A stretch of DNA of 11,573 nucleotides from Comamonadaceae bacterium (lineage in GTDB: Bacteria; Pseudomonadota; Gammaproteobacteria; Burkholderiales; Burkholderiaceae_C), in NCBI GenBank assembly GCA_947374105.1, contig CANCAO010000023.1, positions 1-11,573 on the forward strand, written 5' to 3'. A program made the translations under genes and the position numbers. Under the pieces are notes generated by a model that was given only the letters and a program-made list of their open reading frames with translations, made no database searches and was not told the origin of the DNA. Positions 1 to 7,906 of the stretch are shown here, in pieces (position 1 is the stretch's first letter; each line of letters begins with the position of its first letter).

Positions 1-1491
1 GTGGGTTTTGGCCCCTGCGGCATTTTTGCAGCGCTGATCTTGGCCCAAATGGGCTTCAAGCCCATTGTGCTGGAGCGCGGCAAGCCTGTGCGTGAACGCA
101 CGCAGGACACCTGGGGCCTGTGGCGCAAACACGTGCTACAGCCCGAGTCCAACGTGCAGTTTGGCGAAGGCGGTGCGGGCACGTTCTCGGACGGCAAGCT
201 GTACAGCCAAATCAAGGACCCGCGCCATTTGGGGCGCAAGGTGATGAACGAATTTGTCTTGGCCGGTGCACCGGAAGAAATTTTATTTGAAGCCCACCCG
301 CACATTGGCACCTTCAAGCTGGTCAAGGTTGTGGAGACCATGCGTGCGCAGATCATCGCGCTGGGCGGGGAGATTCGCTTTCAACAACGCGTGGTGGATG
401 TGACGCTGGACACGCTCCCCCCAACACAAAATGATCCGCACCCGGCTAAGCAATTGCGCAGCCTGAAAGTGCTAGACACGGCCAGCGGCAACACCTATGA
501 GTTACCGACCTCGCACGCCGTGATGGCCTTGGGCCACAGTGCGCGCGACACCTTTGCCGCCCTGTTTGATCGCGGCGTGGCCATGCAGGCCAAGCCCTTC
601 TCTATTGGCTTTCGCATCGAGCATCCACAAGGCCTGATTGACCGGGCGCGCTGGGGCCGCCATGCGGGCCACCCGGCACTGGGCGCGGCCGACTACAAGC
701 TGGTGCACCATGCGCGTAATGGCCGCTCGGTCTACAGCTTTTGCATGTGCCCCGGCGGCACGGTGGTGGCCGCCACGTCAGAGCCGGGCCGCGTGGTCAC
801 CAACGGCATGAGCCAGTACTCGCGCAACGAGCGCAACGCCAATGCGGGCATCGTGGTGGGCATTGAACCGCCTGACTACGCGCAGGGCTTGGATGACGCC
901 AACGACTGGCAGGCGGCGTTTGGTGAGGGACAAGGCCTGCGTTATGCACACGAGGCTGAAGCCTTAACTCACGGTCTATCTGTCGAGTCCAAGTCCTTAA
1001 CGCATCAATTTTCCAAGCATCACCCCCTGTCTGGCATCGTCTTGCAGCGCAAGCTTGAATCGCAAGCCTATGTACTGGGCGGTAGCAACTACGAGGCCCC
1101 AAGCCAGTTGGTGGGGGACTTTATTGCCGATCAAGCCTCTACTGCGCTGGGCAGCGTTGAGCCCTCCTACAAACCGGGCGTCAAACTTGGTAGCCTATCA
1201 AGCGCCCTGCCAGGCTATGCGATTGAAGCAATTCGCGAAGCCCTGCCAAGCTTCGGACGCAAAATCAAAGGGTTCGACCAGACCGATGCGGTACTGACCG
1301 GAGTGGAAACTCGCACATCATCCCCACTGCGCATTCCGCGTGGCGATGATTTTCAAAGCGACAACGTACGCGGCTTGTACCCAGCAGGTGAAGGTGCAGG
1401 CTATGCAGGAGGTATCTTGTCAGCCGGGGTAGATGGCATCCGGGTAGCCGAAGCACTGGCGCTTGATCTGCTCACCAATCACCAACATTGA
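1..1491 (+). CDS. FAD-dependent oxidoreductase, COG2509 type (5' end missing)
   Basis: The reading frame is open at the left edge and ends at a TGA, giving 496 visible residues. It opens directly in the dinucleotide-binding motif (GFGPCG, residues 2-7) followed by a beta-alpha-beta unit ending in VLERG. The GTG at base 1 is therefore very probably an internal Val codon, and an N-terminal part of perhaps 80-100 residues lies outside the window. Other family landmarks are GEGGAGTFSDGKL (about 55-67), the MALGHSARDTF segment (about 175-185), NGMSQYSRNERNANAG (about 268-283) and a C-terminal FAD-binding block with PAGEGAGYAGGILSAG (about 461-476). I recognise this as the uncharacterised FAD-dependent dehydrogenase family COG2509; the physiological substrate is not established. 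The protein is probably cytosolic, with no signal peptide or membrane segment visible. It converges with the c-di-GMP gene and shares no operon with anything seen here. Residues about 292-341 look longer and less conserved than I expect for the family. The family call is fairly sure; a reaction cannot be named. Confidence 0.88.
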   Translation: MGFGPCGIFAALILAQMGFKPIVLERGKPVRERTQDTWGLWRKHVLQPESNVQFGEGGAGTFSDGKLYSQIKDPRHLGRKVMNEFVLAGAPEEILFEAHPHIGTFKLVKVVETMRAQIIALGGEIRFQQRVVDVTLDTLPPTQNDPHPAKQLRSLKVLDTASGNTYELPTSHAVMALGHSARDTFAALFDRGVAMQAKPFSIGFRIEHPQGLIDRARWGRHAGHPALGAADYKLVHHARNGRSVYSFCMCPGGTVVAATSEPGRVVTNGMSQYSRNERNANAGIVVGIEPPDYAQGLDDANDWQAAFGEGQGLRYAHEAEALTHGLSVESKSLTHQFSKHHPLSGIVLQRKLESQAYVLGGSNYEAPSQLVGDFIADQASTALGSVEPSYKPGVKLGSLSSALPGYAIEAIREALPSFGRKIKGFDQTDAVLTGVETRTSSPLRIPRGDDFQSDNVRGLYPAGEGAGYAGGILSAGVDGIRVAEALALDLLTNHQH

Positions 1492-1526
1492 GGGATCGGT
1501 CTGCTACACCCTGTGAAATATGTGCG

Positions 1527-4262
1527 TCATCTTTCGTCCACCGTCTCTAGTTGTCGACTCTGCCAAGTCGCATGAAATTCAGCAAATGCTGTGGCGGTCA
1601 TAGGTGCAGCAATGTGATAACCCTGCGCCTCATCGCAACCTAACACCCGCAAAGCCGACATCAAACCTTCGGACTCAACGCCTTCGGCAATTGTTTTGAG
1701 GTTCAAACTCTTAGCCATTTGGATAATGGCGCGTACGATGGCAATGTCGTCGGTATTGGTCGACAAGTCACGAATGAAGGATTGGTCGATTTTCAGTTTA
1801 TCCACATCAAATCGTTTGAGGTAAGACAGGCTTGAGTAGCCCGTACCGAAATCATCAATAGACAGTGTCACACCTAAGCGCTTTAGCTGCTGAACCGTGT
1901 TGAGCACCAACTCAGTGTCGTGAATCAACACCGACTCTGTGAGCTCCAACTCCAAATAACGTGCTTCAAGGCCGGAGGCTTGCAAGGCATGAATCACCGT
2001 TTTCTCGACATCGCTACGGCGAAATTGAACTGACGAGAGATTGACCGCCATCGCCAAGGCAGGCAGTCCCGCTTTTCTCCAAGCCACAGCTTGACGGCAG
2101 GCCTCATGAATGACCCACTCACCAATGGGAACGATCAGTTCGCTGGATTCAGTCACAGGGATAAATTTCGCAGGTGAAATCATGCCGTGCTCAGGGTCAT
2201 TCCAACGAATCAGCGACTCCACCCCAATCACCTGATCTGTAATCAGGTCAATTTGGGGTTGGTAATACAGCGTGAATTCCTTGCGCTCAATGGCTTGACG
2301 CATGCCATTCTTCATTCTCAAGTGTTCAACGGCCTCGGTATTCATCTGCTCGTCAAAGTAGCGGTAGTGCTCATTGCCCCCTTCTTTGGCTCTGTACATG
2401 GCCGTGTCGGATTTTTTCAGCAACGTCTCGAAATCTTTGCCGTCAATCGGGTAGATCGACACGCCAATTGAGGCAGATGTAGTGAGCTTATGACCATCCA
2501 ACTCAAACACAGTGTGCAATCGTTCACGGATCATGCGCAGCACCGGCGTGATGGCTTCGCGACCTCGCAGGTCGGCGAGCACGATCATGAACTCATCACC
2601 ACCCTGCCGGCTGATGGTGTCGCCACCCCGAACGCACTGCGCCAGTCGTTCGGCAACACCAATGAGCAAGGCGTCACCCACCGCATGACCCAATGAGTCG
2701 TTAATGGTCTTGAAGCTGTCCAAGTCCAAAAACAAGAGTGCGACTTGCCCCCCAGAACGATCAGCATGAGCCACGGCTTGATGAAAACGGTCTAGCAGCA
2801 GTAAGCGATTGGGCAGTCCAGTAAGTACGTCGCGGTAAGCCAAAAATTCAATTTGCGACTCGGATGCTTTGCGGTCCGTGATATCCAACGCAATAGTCAA
2901 AAAACCGTCAATCTCGCCTGAATGGTGGCGCAAGGGCGTCGACGTATTGCTCAAGTCAAACAAAGTACCATCGCGTTTTTTGCGCTGGGTCTCGTAGAGA
3001 AGAATGCTCTCCCCGTTCAAAACGCGCAAGCGAAAGCTCTCACTTTCTTTGATTTTGTCGATAGGCACCGTGGGAAGCGTCTTTCCCATGAGTTCTGCCT
3101 CACTCCAACCAAACAAACGCTCCGCTGCGGGATTTAAGTGTTTGACAAACCCTTTGTGATCACGCACGTACATGGCAAAAGGGGAACTCTCAAAAACCGC
3201 CTGACTGAAGTTTTGCTCGACGAGCAGGGTCTGGTTGGCTCTGTTGAGCGCCTCAACTGCTGCCAGTTGAAGTCGCCAAGCCCTGCGAATGAACAAGAAC
3301 AAGACCAGCGTGGACAAGACGAACAGGGCCGTCAGTACTGCGGTTTTGAGAACCTCGATTCGCCAAGGTGCCAGATAATCGTGCGTTGCGCGCCCCACGC
3401 TGATGCTCAGAGGGAAAGAATTGATTTGGCGGTAAAAAAACACGCGCTCAATGCCATCCACCGCAGAAGCTTTCGTATAAAACCCCTCCGTCCGTCCTGA
3501 CTCCAGCAGTGCTTGCAATGCGCTCAAGTTGAATTTTTTTCCAATCACCGACTCATCTATCTTGTCGCCCAGACTGCGAACGATGATGCGCTGTTCTGAA
3601 TCAAACAAGGTGAAGGAGCCGCCGGGCCCCGTGGCCAATGCGGCGTAATCACGGGTAAATCTGCTCAGGGGAACGACTGCAAACGCTACCCCCGCAAAGC
3701 TCCCATCTGCCCTACGGATACCTCTAGCCAAGTTGATGCTCCACGCACCAGAAATTCTCCCCGCCACAGGTGTAGACACCACCAAGCCTGATGCAGCTTG
3801 ATCACGCAATTTTAAAAAATAATCGCGCTCCGCTATGGACTCCGAACCGGCGACTGGCGTATCTAGGCCCAGGGTCACCAAGCCTTGGACATCGGCCACT
3901 CTCAAGGCCGCAAGATCCGGGGACGCAAACTGGAGTTGTGTGATCAGGCGTTCAAGTGATCTCTCGTCTCGACTCCCGCTCCGCAGCTGCAACTCTTTCT
4001 CATTAACCAAGAGTTGCAGTTTAAGATCAATGGAGTGCATTGAGTCCGTGATGTCATGCTCCAGCAACTGGGCAAGATTCTGGGTTTCCACCGCCGCGTT
4101 ATCGCCGTATTTAACCCGGCTTTGCGAGATCGACATAAACGCCAAGCCAATTACCAGCAGGTTCAACAAAATCAAACCAATGAACGCACGCTGAATCGAA
4201 TCGATTGAAGCTAGACGACCTCGCCAAAAAGAACGTAGAAGTTCGAATTTGACGATTCTCAT
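1527..4262 (-). CDS. Membrane-bound Cache-PAS-GGDEF-EAL cyclic-di-GMP protein
   Basis: This is a bifunctional c-di-GMP signalling protein of about 911 residues from the ATG at 4262. An in-frame TTG two codons earlier (4268) is an alternative; residue numbers here count from that TTG. Order: transmembrane helix 1 (about 27-46), periplasmic Cache-like sensor (about 50-300, with RDYFLKLRD and WSINLARGIRR), helix 2 (about 308-328), PAS (about 352-465, ending ALDITDRK), GGDEF (about 475-640) and EAL (about 650-900). The cyclase looks competent: intact GGDEF at 556-560, Asp515, Asn523 and Asp532, plus an RxxD inhibitory site (Arg547-Asp550) exactly five residues upstream of GGDEF. The phosphodiesterase motif reads ESL rather than EAL, but the expected catalytic and metal residues are all present: Glu684, Asn743, Glu775, Asp805-Asp806, Lys826, Glu862 and Gln882. 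Both synthesis and breakdown of c-di-GMP are therefore possible, presumably switched by the sensor or PAS; the ligand is unknown. It starts 7 bases after the htpX stop, without a strong ribosome-binding site, which suggests co-transcription and perhaps translational coupling. Confidence 0.95.
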   Translation of the reverse strand: MRIVKFELLRSFWRGRLASIDSIQRAFIGLILLNLLVIGLAFMSISQSRVKYGDNAAVETQNLAQLLEHDITDSMHSIDLKLQLLVNEKELQLRSGSRDERSLERLITQLQFASPDLAALRVADVQGLVTLGLDTPVAGSESIAERDYFLKLRDQAASGLVVSTPVAGRISGAWSINLARGIRRADGSFAGVAFAVVPLSRFTRDYAALATGPGGSFTLFDSEQRIIVRSLGDKIDESVIGKKFNLSALQALLESGRTEGFYTKASAVDGIERVFFYRQINSFPLSISVGRATHDYLAPWRIEVLKTAVLTALFVLSTLVLFLFIRRAWRLQLAAVEALNRANQTLLVEQNFSQAVFESSPFAMYVRDHKGFVKHLNPAAERLFGWSEAELMGKTLPTVPIDKIKESESFRLRVLNGESILLYETQRKKRDGTLFDLSNTSTPLRHHSGEIDGFLTIALDITDRKASESQIEFLAYRDVLTGLPNRLLLLDRFHQAVAHADRSGGQVALLFLDLDSFKTINDSLGHAVGDALLIGVAERLAQCVRGGDTISRQGGDEFMIVLADLRGREAITPVLRMIRERLHTVFELDGHKLTTSASIGVSIYPIDGKDFETLLKKSDTAMYRAKEGGNEHYRYFDEQMNTEAVEHLRMKNGMRQAIERKEFTLYYQPQIDLITDQVIGVESLIRWNDPEHGMISPAKFIPVTESSELIVPIGEWVIHEACRQAVAWRKAGLPALAMAVNLSSVQFRRSDVEKTVIHALQASGLEARYLELELTESVLIHDTELVLNTVQQLKRLGVTLSIDDFGTGYSSLSYLKRFDVDKLKIDQSFIRDLSTNTDDIAIVRAIIQMAKSLNLKTIAEGVESEGLMSALRVLGCDEAQGYHIAAPMTATAFAEFHATWQSRQLETVDER

Positions 4263-4269
4263 GCTCAAC

Positions 4270-5145
4270 TCAGCGCGGCGTATGTTGAAGTGCAGCTATG
4301 CGGTCTTCAATAGGAGGGTGTGTCGAGAACCATTGACCGATGCCTCCTGCAATGCCCATGGCTGCCATGCTCTTGGGCAGCTCTGCCGGATGCAATCCGC
4401 CCAGGCGGGCCAGCGCATTGACCATGGGTTGACTCCGGCCTAAGAGTTGAGCTGACCCGGCATCAGCACGAAACTCACGCTGGCGGCTGAACCAGGCCAC
4501 CACGATGGCGGCCAAAAAACCAAGCAAAATGTCCAGCACAAAAGTAGTGACCATGTAGCCGATGCCAGGGCCACTGTCGCGGCTGTCACCTTTGCGCAAA
4601 AAGCTGTCCACCGCATAACCGATCACGCGGCTGAGAAAAACCACAAAGGTGTTCATCACTCCCTGAATCAACGCCATGGTCACCATGTCGCCATTGGCGA
4701 CGTGGGCGATCTCGTGGCCGATGACAGCCTCAACCTCTTCACGCGTCATGCCCGCAAGCAGGCCCGTGGACACAGCTACCAGCGCGGAATTTTTAAAGGC
4801 TCCCGTAGCAAAGGCATTGGGCTCGCCTTCAAAAATACCAACCTCGGGCATGCCGATGCAGGCCTTGTCAGCTAGGCGGCGAACCGTCTCCACGATCCAG
4901 GCTTCGTCAGCGGATTGCGGTTGCGCAATCAGACGCACTCCGCAACTCCACTTAGCCACCGGCTTACTTATAAGTAGGGAAATCAGCGCGCCGCCAAACC
5001 CCATGATGAGGGCATAGCCCAGCAAGGCCGACAGGTTCAACCCATTGGCGGTGAGGTAGCGGTTGACGCCCAGCAAATTAGCAACCAAGCCCAATACCAG
5101 CACCACAGCCAGATTGGTCAGCACAAACAGAATGATTCGTTTCAT
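4270..5145 (-). CDS. htpX: HtpX, membrane-integral zinc metalloprotease (M48)
   Basis: HtpX is an inner-membrane endopeptidase that cleaves misfolded or damaged membrane proteins, a quality-control role overlapping with FtsH in E. coli. The protein is 291 residues, close to the 293 of E. coli HtpX. The zinc site is HEIAH at 144-148 (catalytic Glu145), with the third ligand Glu224 in [10 protein letters not shown]. Hydrophobic segments lie at about 4-26, 38-58, 155-178 and 197-219, the four-helix pattern of the family. The start MKRIILF at 5145 is chosen over an in-frame start 24 bases upstream because AGGAGAGG sits 4 bases before it and because HtpX proteins normally begin MKR-hydrophobic. 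The gene follows DUF3025 after 73 bases and precedes the c-di-GMP gene by 7 bases. I saw no convincing heat-shock promoter in the 73-base gap, though I could only inspect it by eye. Confidence 0.97.
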   Translation of the reverse strand: MKRIILFVLTNLAVVLVLGLVANLLGVNRYLTANGLNLSALLGYALIMGFGGALISLLISKPVAKWSCGVRLIAQPQSADEAWIVETVRRLADKACIGMPEVGIFEGEPNAFATGAFKNSALVAVSTGLLAGMTREEVEAVIGHEIAHVANGDMVTMALIQGVMNTFVVFLSRVIGYAVDSFLRKGDSRDSGPGIGYMVTTFVLDILLGFLAAIVVAWFSRQREFRADAGSAQLLGRSQPMVNALARLGGLHPAELPKSMAAMGIAGGIGQWFSTHPPIEDRIAALQHTPR

Positions 5146-5149
5146 TTCA

Positions 5150-5157
5150 CCTCTCCT
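5150..5157 (-). promoter_or_regulatory. Ribosome-binding site of htpX
   Basis: On the - strand this reads AGGAGAGG, followed by TGAA and the ATG at 5145. The strong match and normal spacing decide the htpX start in favour of MKRIILF over the longer frame beginning at 5169, whose extra eight residues overlap this site. Confidence 0.85.
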
Positions 5158-5218
5158 GATCAAAGGCAAACAAGGCCATCCAGCACACGACTTTCCCCAG
5201 AAGGGTGAATATTACACG

Positions 5219-5965
5219 TCATTTTGCGAGAGGTACAACGTCGAATCGCGGTGCACGAAAAACTTGGGGATCGACATAAAACAACGGATCTTGATTGGCC
5301 GCCCACCAGTGCGGAACCCCCAAGATGGGCAGAGGGGCAAACGGCTTGCTGGCCAGCTTCTGGACATTCATGTCCTGCGCCAACCAAGCATCTAGAATTG
5401 CTATCGAATCAGTAGCTGCTTGTGCACGGTATACATGGGCTGTGATCGCTTTTCTGGGTGAAACCAGCTTCTCCAGTAAAGCGTGACCAAACAGCACGAG
5501 TTGCGCCTGAGCCCACAACGGGCGCAAGTCGATAAATAGGCTTTGCCAGTCGCGCGCGATCAGCGCAGTCCACAGGGCATCGGGCGCGTGCAACAGAGCG
5601 GCGTTTTCATCGAACAAGGTCAGAGCATCGCGCACCGGCCCGCGCACAGCTTGGATGCCTGCGCTAGCAATCTGCTCGGCCTGCAAAACATTGAGCCGCC
5701 GTTTGGTCTGTGGAAAATGCACCCAACACAGACTGTTGAAGAAGTCATGCAGGTTGTCACGGGTGGGCACGCTGCCGCTGTCAAAAATGAACTGCTCGTA
5801 AGCCACGCCCTCGGGCAAGTCGCTCTGCTCAACAAAGCGAACCGGCGACAGGTTTGTGGCGTTTAAGACCTCACGCACCGACTGCCCTGCGACAACTTGC
5901 TGCGCTAGTGGCTCACCAATCTCACGGCAATATGTCAGCCAGGGGGCAGACCAGTCGATAGCCAC
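5219..5965 (-). CDS. DUF3025 family protein of unknown function
   Basis: I recognise the family by the central block NLHDFFNSLCWVHFPQTKRR (residues 71-90 from the GTG at 5965) and by the C-terminal LPILGVPHWWAANQDP region; this is the DUF3025 domain, whose function is unknown. From that start the protein is 248 residues, with no signal peptide or obvious membrane helix, so it is probably cytosolic. The start is uncertain. The conserved part begins at AIDWSAPWL, just after GTG 5965, which has only a weak GGA ahead of it. The frame also stays open to a GTG at 6052, adding 29 residues and overlapping the end of pyrC by 16 bases. That extension is encoded largely by a palindromic repeat (residues such as PSTSSGRTEF), so I prefer the short form. 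No ATG lies near the start. The gene lies between pyrC and htpX on the same strand, and its neighbours do not suggest a job. Confidence 0.85.
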   Translation of the reverse strand: MAIDWSAPWLTYCREIGEPLAQQVVAGQSVREVLNATNLSPVRFVEQSDLPEGVAYEQFIFDSGSVPTRDNLHDFFNSLCWVHFPQTKRRLNVLQAEQIASAGIQAVRGPVRDALTLFDENAALLHAPDALWTALIARDWQSLFIDLRPLWAQAQLVLFGHALLEKLVSPRKAITAHVYRAQAATDSIAILDAWLAQDMNVQKLASKPFAPLPILGVPHWWAANQDPLFYVDPQVFRAPRFDVVPLAK

Positions 5966-5971
5966 GAATTC

Positions 5972-6027
5972 CGTTCGCCCTGAGCTTGTCGAAGGATTAC
6001 TAGGCTTCGACAAGCTCCGGCAGAACG
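5972..6027. repeat. Imperfect palindromic repeat between pyrC and the DUF3025 gene
   Basis: Two 23-base arms, 5972-5994 and 6005-6027, are inverted copies matching at 20 of 23 positions. They are separated by a 10-base loop (5995-6004). The loop-proximal 13 bases, GAGCTTGTCGAAG and its complement, match perfectly. Translated on the - strand the unit yields PSTSSGRTEF-like peptides, which I recall as a common annotation artefact of a dispersed repeat in Comamonadaceae and relatives. The dispersed nature is recalled, not visible here, since the window holds only this one pair. It lies just after the pyrC stop, so its transcript could fold into a long hairpin that shields the pyrC 3' end or lowers read-through. 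There is no T-tract on the - strand to make it a standard terminator. Confidence 0.85.
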
Positions 6028-6036
6028 AGGTTTTCT

Positions 6037-7080
6037 CTAAACCATGCGCCACGGCAATGCGTCACCTGAACGCAGAGGTTTGAGTTGGGCATCACCGAAG
6101 GCAAAGCTTTCGGGCGGCGTCCAGGACTCGCGGCGTAGCGTGATGGTATCCGTGTTGCGCGGCAGGCCATAGAAGTCTGCTCCGTTGAAACTGGCAAATG
6201 CTTCAAGTCGGTCCAGTGTCCCTGCCGCGTCAAAGGCCTCGGCGTACATTTCGATGGCCGCATGTGCGGTGTAGCAACCGGCGCAACCCGTGGCGTGCTC
6301 TTTGAGGTGGGCAGGGTGGGGCGCACTGTCTGTGCCCAGGAAAAACTTCGAGCTACCGCTAGTTGATGCCACAACCAGAGCTTGGCGGTGCTTTTCACGC
6401 TTGAGCACGGGCAGGCAGTAGTAGTGCGGGCGAATGCCGCCAGTGAAGATGGCGTTGCGGTTGTACAGCAAATGATGCGCGGTGACGGTGGCGGCTGTGA
6501 AGCGGTCGGCATCACGCACATAGTGGGCCGCTTCTTGGGTGGTGATGTGCTCGAACACAATTTTCAGCTCAGGAAAATCACGGCGCAGGGGAATGAGCTG
6601 GGTGTCAATGAACACGGCCTCGCGGTCAAACAGGTCGATGTCGGGTGAGGTCACCTCACCGTGCACCAGGAGCAACAGACCTTCGCGTTGCATGGCTTCG
6701 AGCGTCTTATAGGTCTTGCGCAGGTCGGTGACGCCGGCGTCGCTGTTGGTGGTGGCACCGGCCGGGTAGAGCTTAAGAGCAACTACACCCGCATCTTTGG
6801 CGCGTTTGATTTCATCGGGCGGCAACAGGTCGGTGAGGTAGAGCGTCATCAAGGGCTCGAACTTCAAGCCGGCGGGAACGGCCGCACGAATGCGATCACG
6901 GTAAGCCAGCGCCTGCGCCGCCGTGGTGACGGGGGGCTTGAGATTGGGCATGATGATGGCGCGACCGAATTGTGCTGCCGTGTGCGGCACCACGGTATGC
7001 AGCGCGTCGCCATCGCGCACATGGAGGTGCCAGTCGTCGGGGCGGATGAGGGTAAGTTCGGTGATGGGGTTTTGCGTCAT
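6037..7080 (-). CDS. pyrC: Dihydroorotase, PyrC type
   Basis: PyrC catalyses the reversible cyclisation of N-carbamoyl-L-aspartate to L-dihydroorotate, the third step of de novo pyrimidine synthesis, in the cytosol. At 347 residues it is almost the length of E. coli PyrC (348). All binuclear zinc-site residues can be placed: His18 and His20 in [10 protein letters not shown], the carboxylated Lys103 in [10 protein letters not shown], His140 in LLVHGEV, His178 in FEHITT and catalytic Asp251 in GTDSAPH. The segment [13 protein letters not shown] is also typical. The start is the ATG at 7080; only a weak GGGA lies upstream, at rather long spacing. The gene follows gltL after 79 bases. It may be read from the glt operon or from its own promoter, which I could not identify. 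A palindromic repeat follows the stop. I see no PyrR-type leader. Confidence 0.98.
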   Translation of the reverse strand: MTQNPITELTLIRPDDWHLHVRDGDALHTVVPHTAAQFGRAIIMPNLKPPVTTAAQALAYRDRIRAAVPAGLKFEPLMTLYLTDLLPPDEIKRAKDAGVVALKLYPAGATTNSDAGVTDLRKTYKTLEAMQREGLLLLVHGEVTSPDIDLFDREAVFIDTQLIPLRRDFPELKIVFEHITTQEAAHYVRDADRFTAATVTAHHLLYNRNAIFTGGIRPHYYCLPVLKREKHRQALVVASTSGSSKFFLGTDSAPHPAHLKEHATGCAGCYTAHAAIEMYAEAFDAAGTLDRLEAFASFNGADFYGLPRNTDTITLRRESWTPPESFAFGDAQLKPLRSGDALPWRMV

Positions 7081-7115
7081 GCTGCTATTGTCCCAAAAGT
7101 CACCTTCACTGTTCG

Positions 7116-7148
7116 GTGGCAGACGTCATGCCGATGCGCATTTGCCAC
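7116..7148 (-). other. Inverted repeat between gltL and pyrC
   Basis: GTGGCA (7116-7121) and TGCCAC (7143-7148) form a perfect 6-base inverted repeat with 21 bases between, just after the gltL stop and before pyrC. It could be a weak transcript hairpin or an operator-like site. No run of T follows on the - strand, so I do not call it a terminator. A match of this size can arise by chance. Confidence 0.3.
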
Positions 7149-7159
7149 AAAATTCAAGC

Positions 7160-7897
7160 TCAATGACCCAGAATCTTGTCGAGGAAGTCTTTAGTCCGTG
7201 GCTGACGATTCTCAGGATGTCCAAAGAACTCATCCTTGGCACAATCCTCCAAAATTCGCCCTCCGACGTCGATGAAGATGACACGATTAGCGACTTTACG
7301 TGCAAAGCCCATTTCGTGCGTAACCACCATCATGGTCATGCCCTCGCCTGCAAGCTTCACCATCACGTCCAACACCTCACCTACCATCTCAGGGTCCAGC
7401 GCGGAGGTGGGCTCGTCGAACAGCATCACCATCGGATCCATGGACAGGGCGCGGGCAATAGCCACGCGCTGCTGTTGGCCACCTGAGAGCTGACCGGGGA
7501 ACTTATCCTTATGCACCATCAAGCCCACGCGGTCCAGCATCTTGAGGCCACGCGTTTTGGCTTCATCAGGGCTACGGCCCAGCACCTTGACTTGGGCGAG
7601 CGTCAGGTTTTCGGTAACCGACAAATGCGGAAACAGCTCGAAGCTTTGAAACACCATACCGACGCGGGCGCGCAGCTTGGGCAAGTCGGTGTTGGGGGCA
7701 TATAGGTTAACGCCATCGACCCAGATCTCACCCTTTTGGATCGGTTCAAGTCCGTTGACGGTTTTGATGAGTGTGGACTTGCCCGAACCCGATGGCCCGC
7801 AAACCACGACCACATCACCTTTGTCAATATTGACTGAGCATTCGTTCAATACTTGAACAGGTCCATACCATTTGGATACGTTTTTGATTTCAATCAT
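7160..7897 (-). CDS. gltL: Glutamate/aspartate ABC importer, ATP-binding subunit
   Basis: This is the ATPase that drives glutamate/aspartate import at the cytoplasmic face of the GltJ-GltK channel. In its 245 residues the nucleotide-binding motifs are all intact: Walker [10 protein letters not shown] (34-42), Q-loop Gln84 in [11 protein letters not shown], signature LSGGQ (137-141), Walker B VMLFDE (157-162), D-loop SALD (165-168) and H-loop His194. The sequence is of the polar-amino-acid transporter class (GltL/GlnQ/HisP). The Glt assignment comes from the neighbouring binding protein and permeases. The start ATG at 7897 has GAGG seven bases upstream, overlapping the gltK stop codon, so the two genes are probably translationally coupled. 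A 79-base gap to pyrC follows. Confidence 0.96.
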   Translation of the reverse strand: MIEIKNVSKWYGPVQVLNECSVNIDKGDVVVVCGPSGSGKSTLIKTVNGLEPIQKGEIWVDGVNLYAPNTDLPKLRARVGMVFQSFELFPHLSVTENLTLAQVKVLGRSPDEAKTRGLKMLDRVGLMVHKDKFPGQLSGGQQQRVAIARALSMDPMVMLFDEPTSALDPEMVGEVLDVMVKLAGEGMTMMVVTHEMGFARKVANRVIFIDVGGRILEDCAKDEFFGHPENRQPRTKDFLDKILGH

Positions 7898-7906
7898 GGA
7901 ACAACC

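Noticed and set aside
1492..1526. Bidirectional terminator between the two convergent genes
   Set aside because: I saw no stem followed by a T-run in these 35 bases on either strand.
3138..4194. Several + strand open frames of about 120 codons inside the c-di-GMP gene
   Set aside because: They are antisense to an unmistakable coding frame and their translations have no recognisable domain.
5146..5169. Longer htpX start at 5169
   Set aside because: The eight extra residues run over the strong ribosome-binding site, and the family normally starts at MKR-hydrophobic, which fits 5145.
5966..6052. Treating the 29-residue extension of the DUF3025 protein as genuine
   Set aside because: Most of it is encoded by the palindromic repeat and it precedes the conserved AIDW start. 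It is kept only as an alternative, because a moderate AGGTG lies ten bases before GTG 6052.
6923..7486. Long + strand open frame of 187 codons crossing pyrC and gltL
   Set aside because: It lies antisense to two well-recognised genes and spans their intergenic gap. Its translation shows no family I recognise and is typical of shadow frames in G+C-rich DNA.
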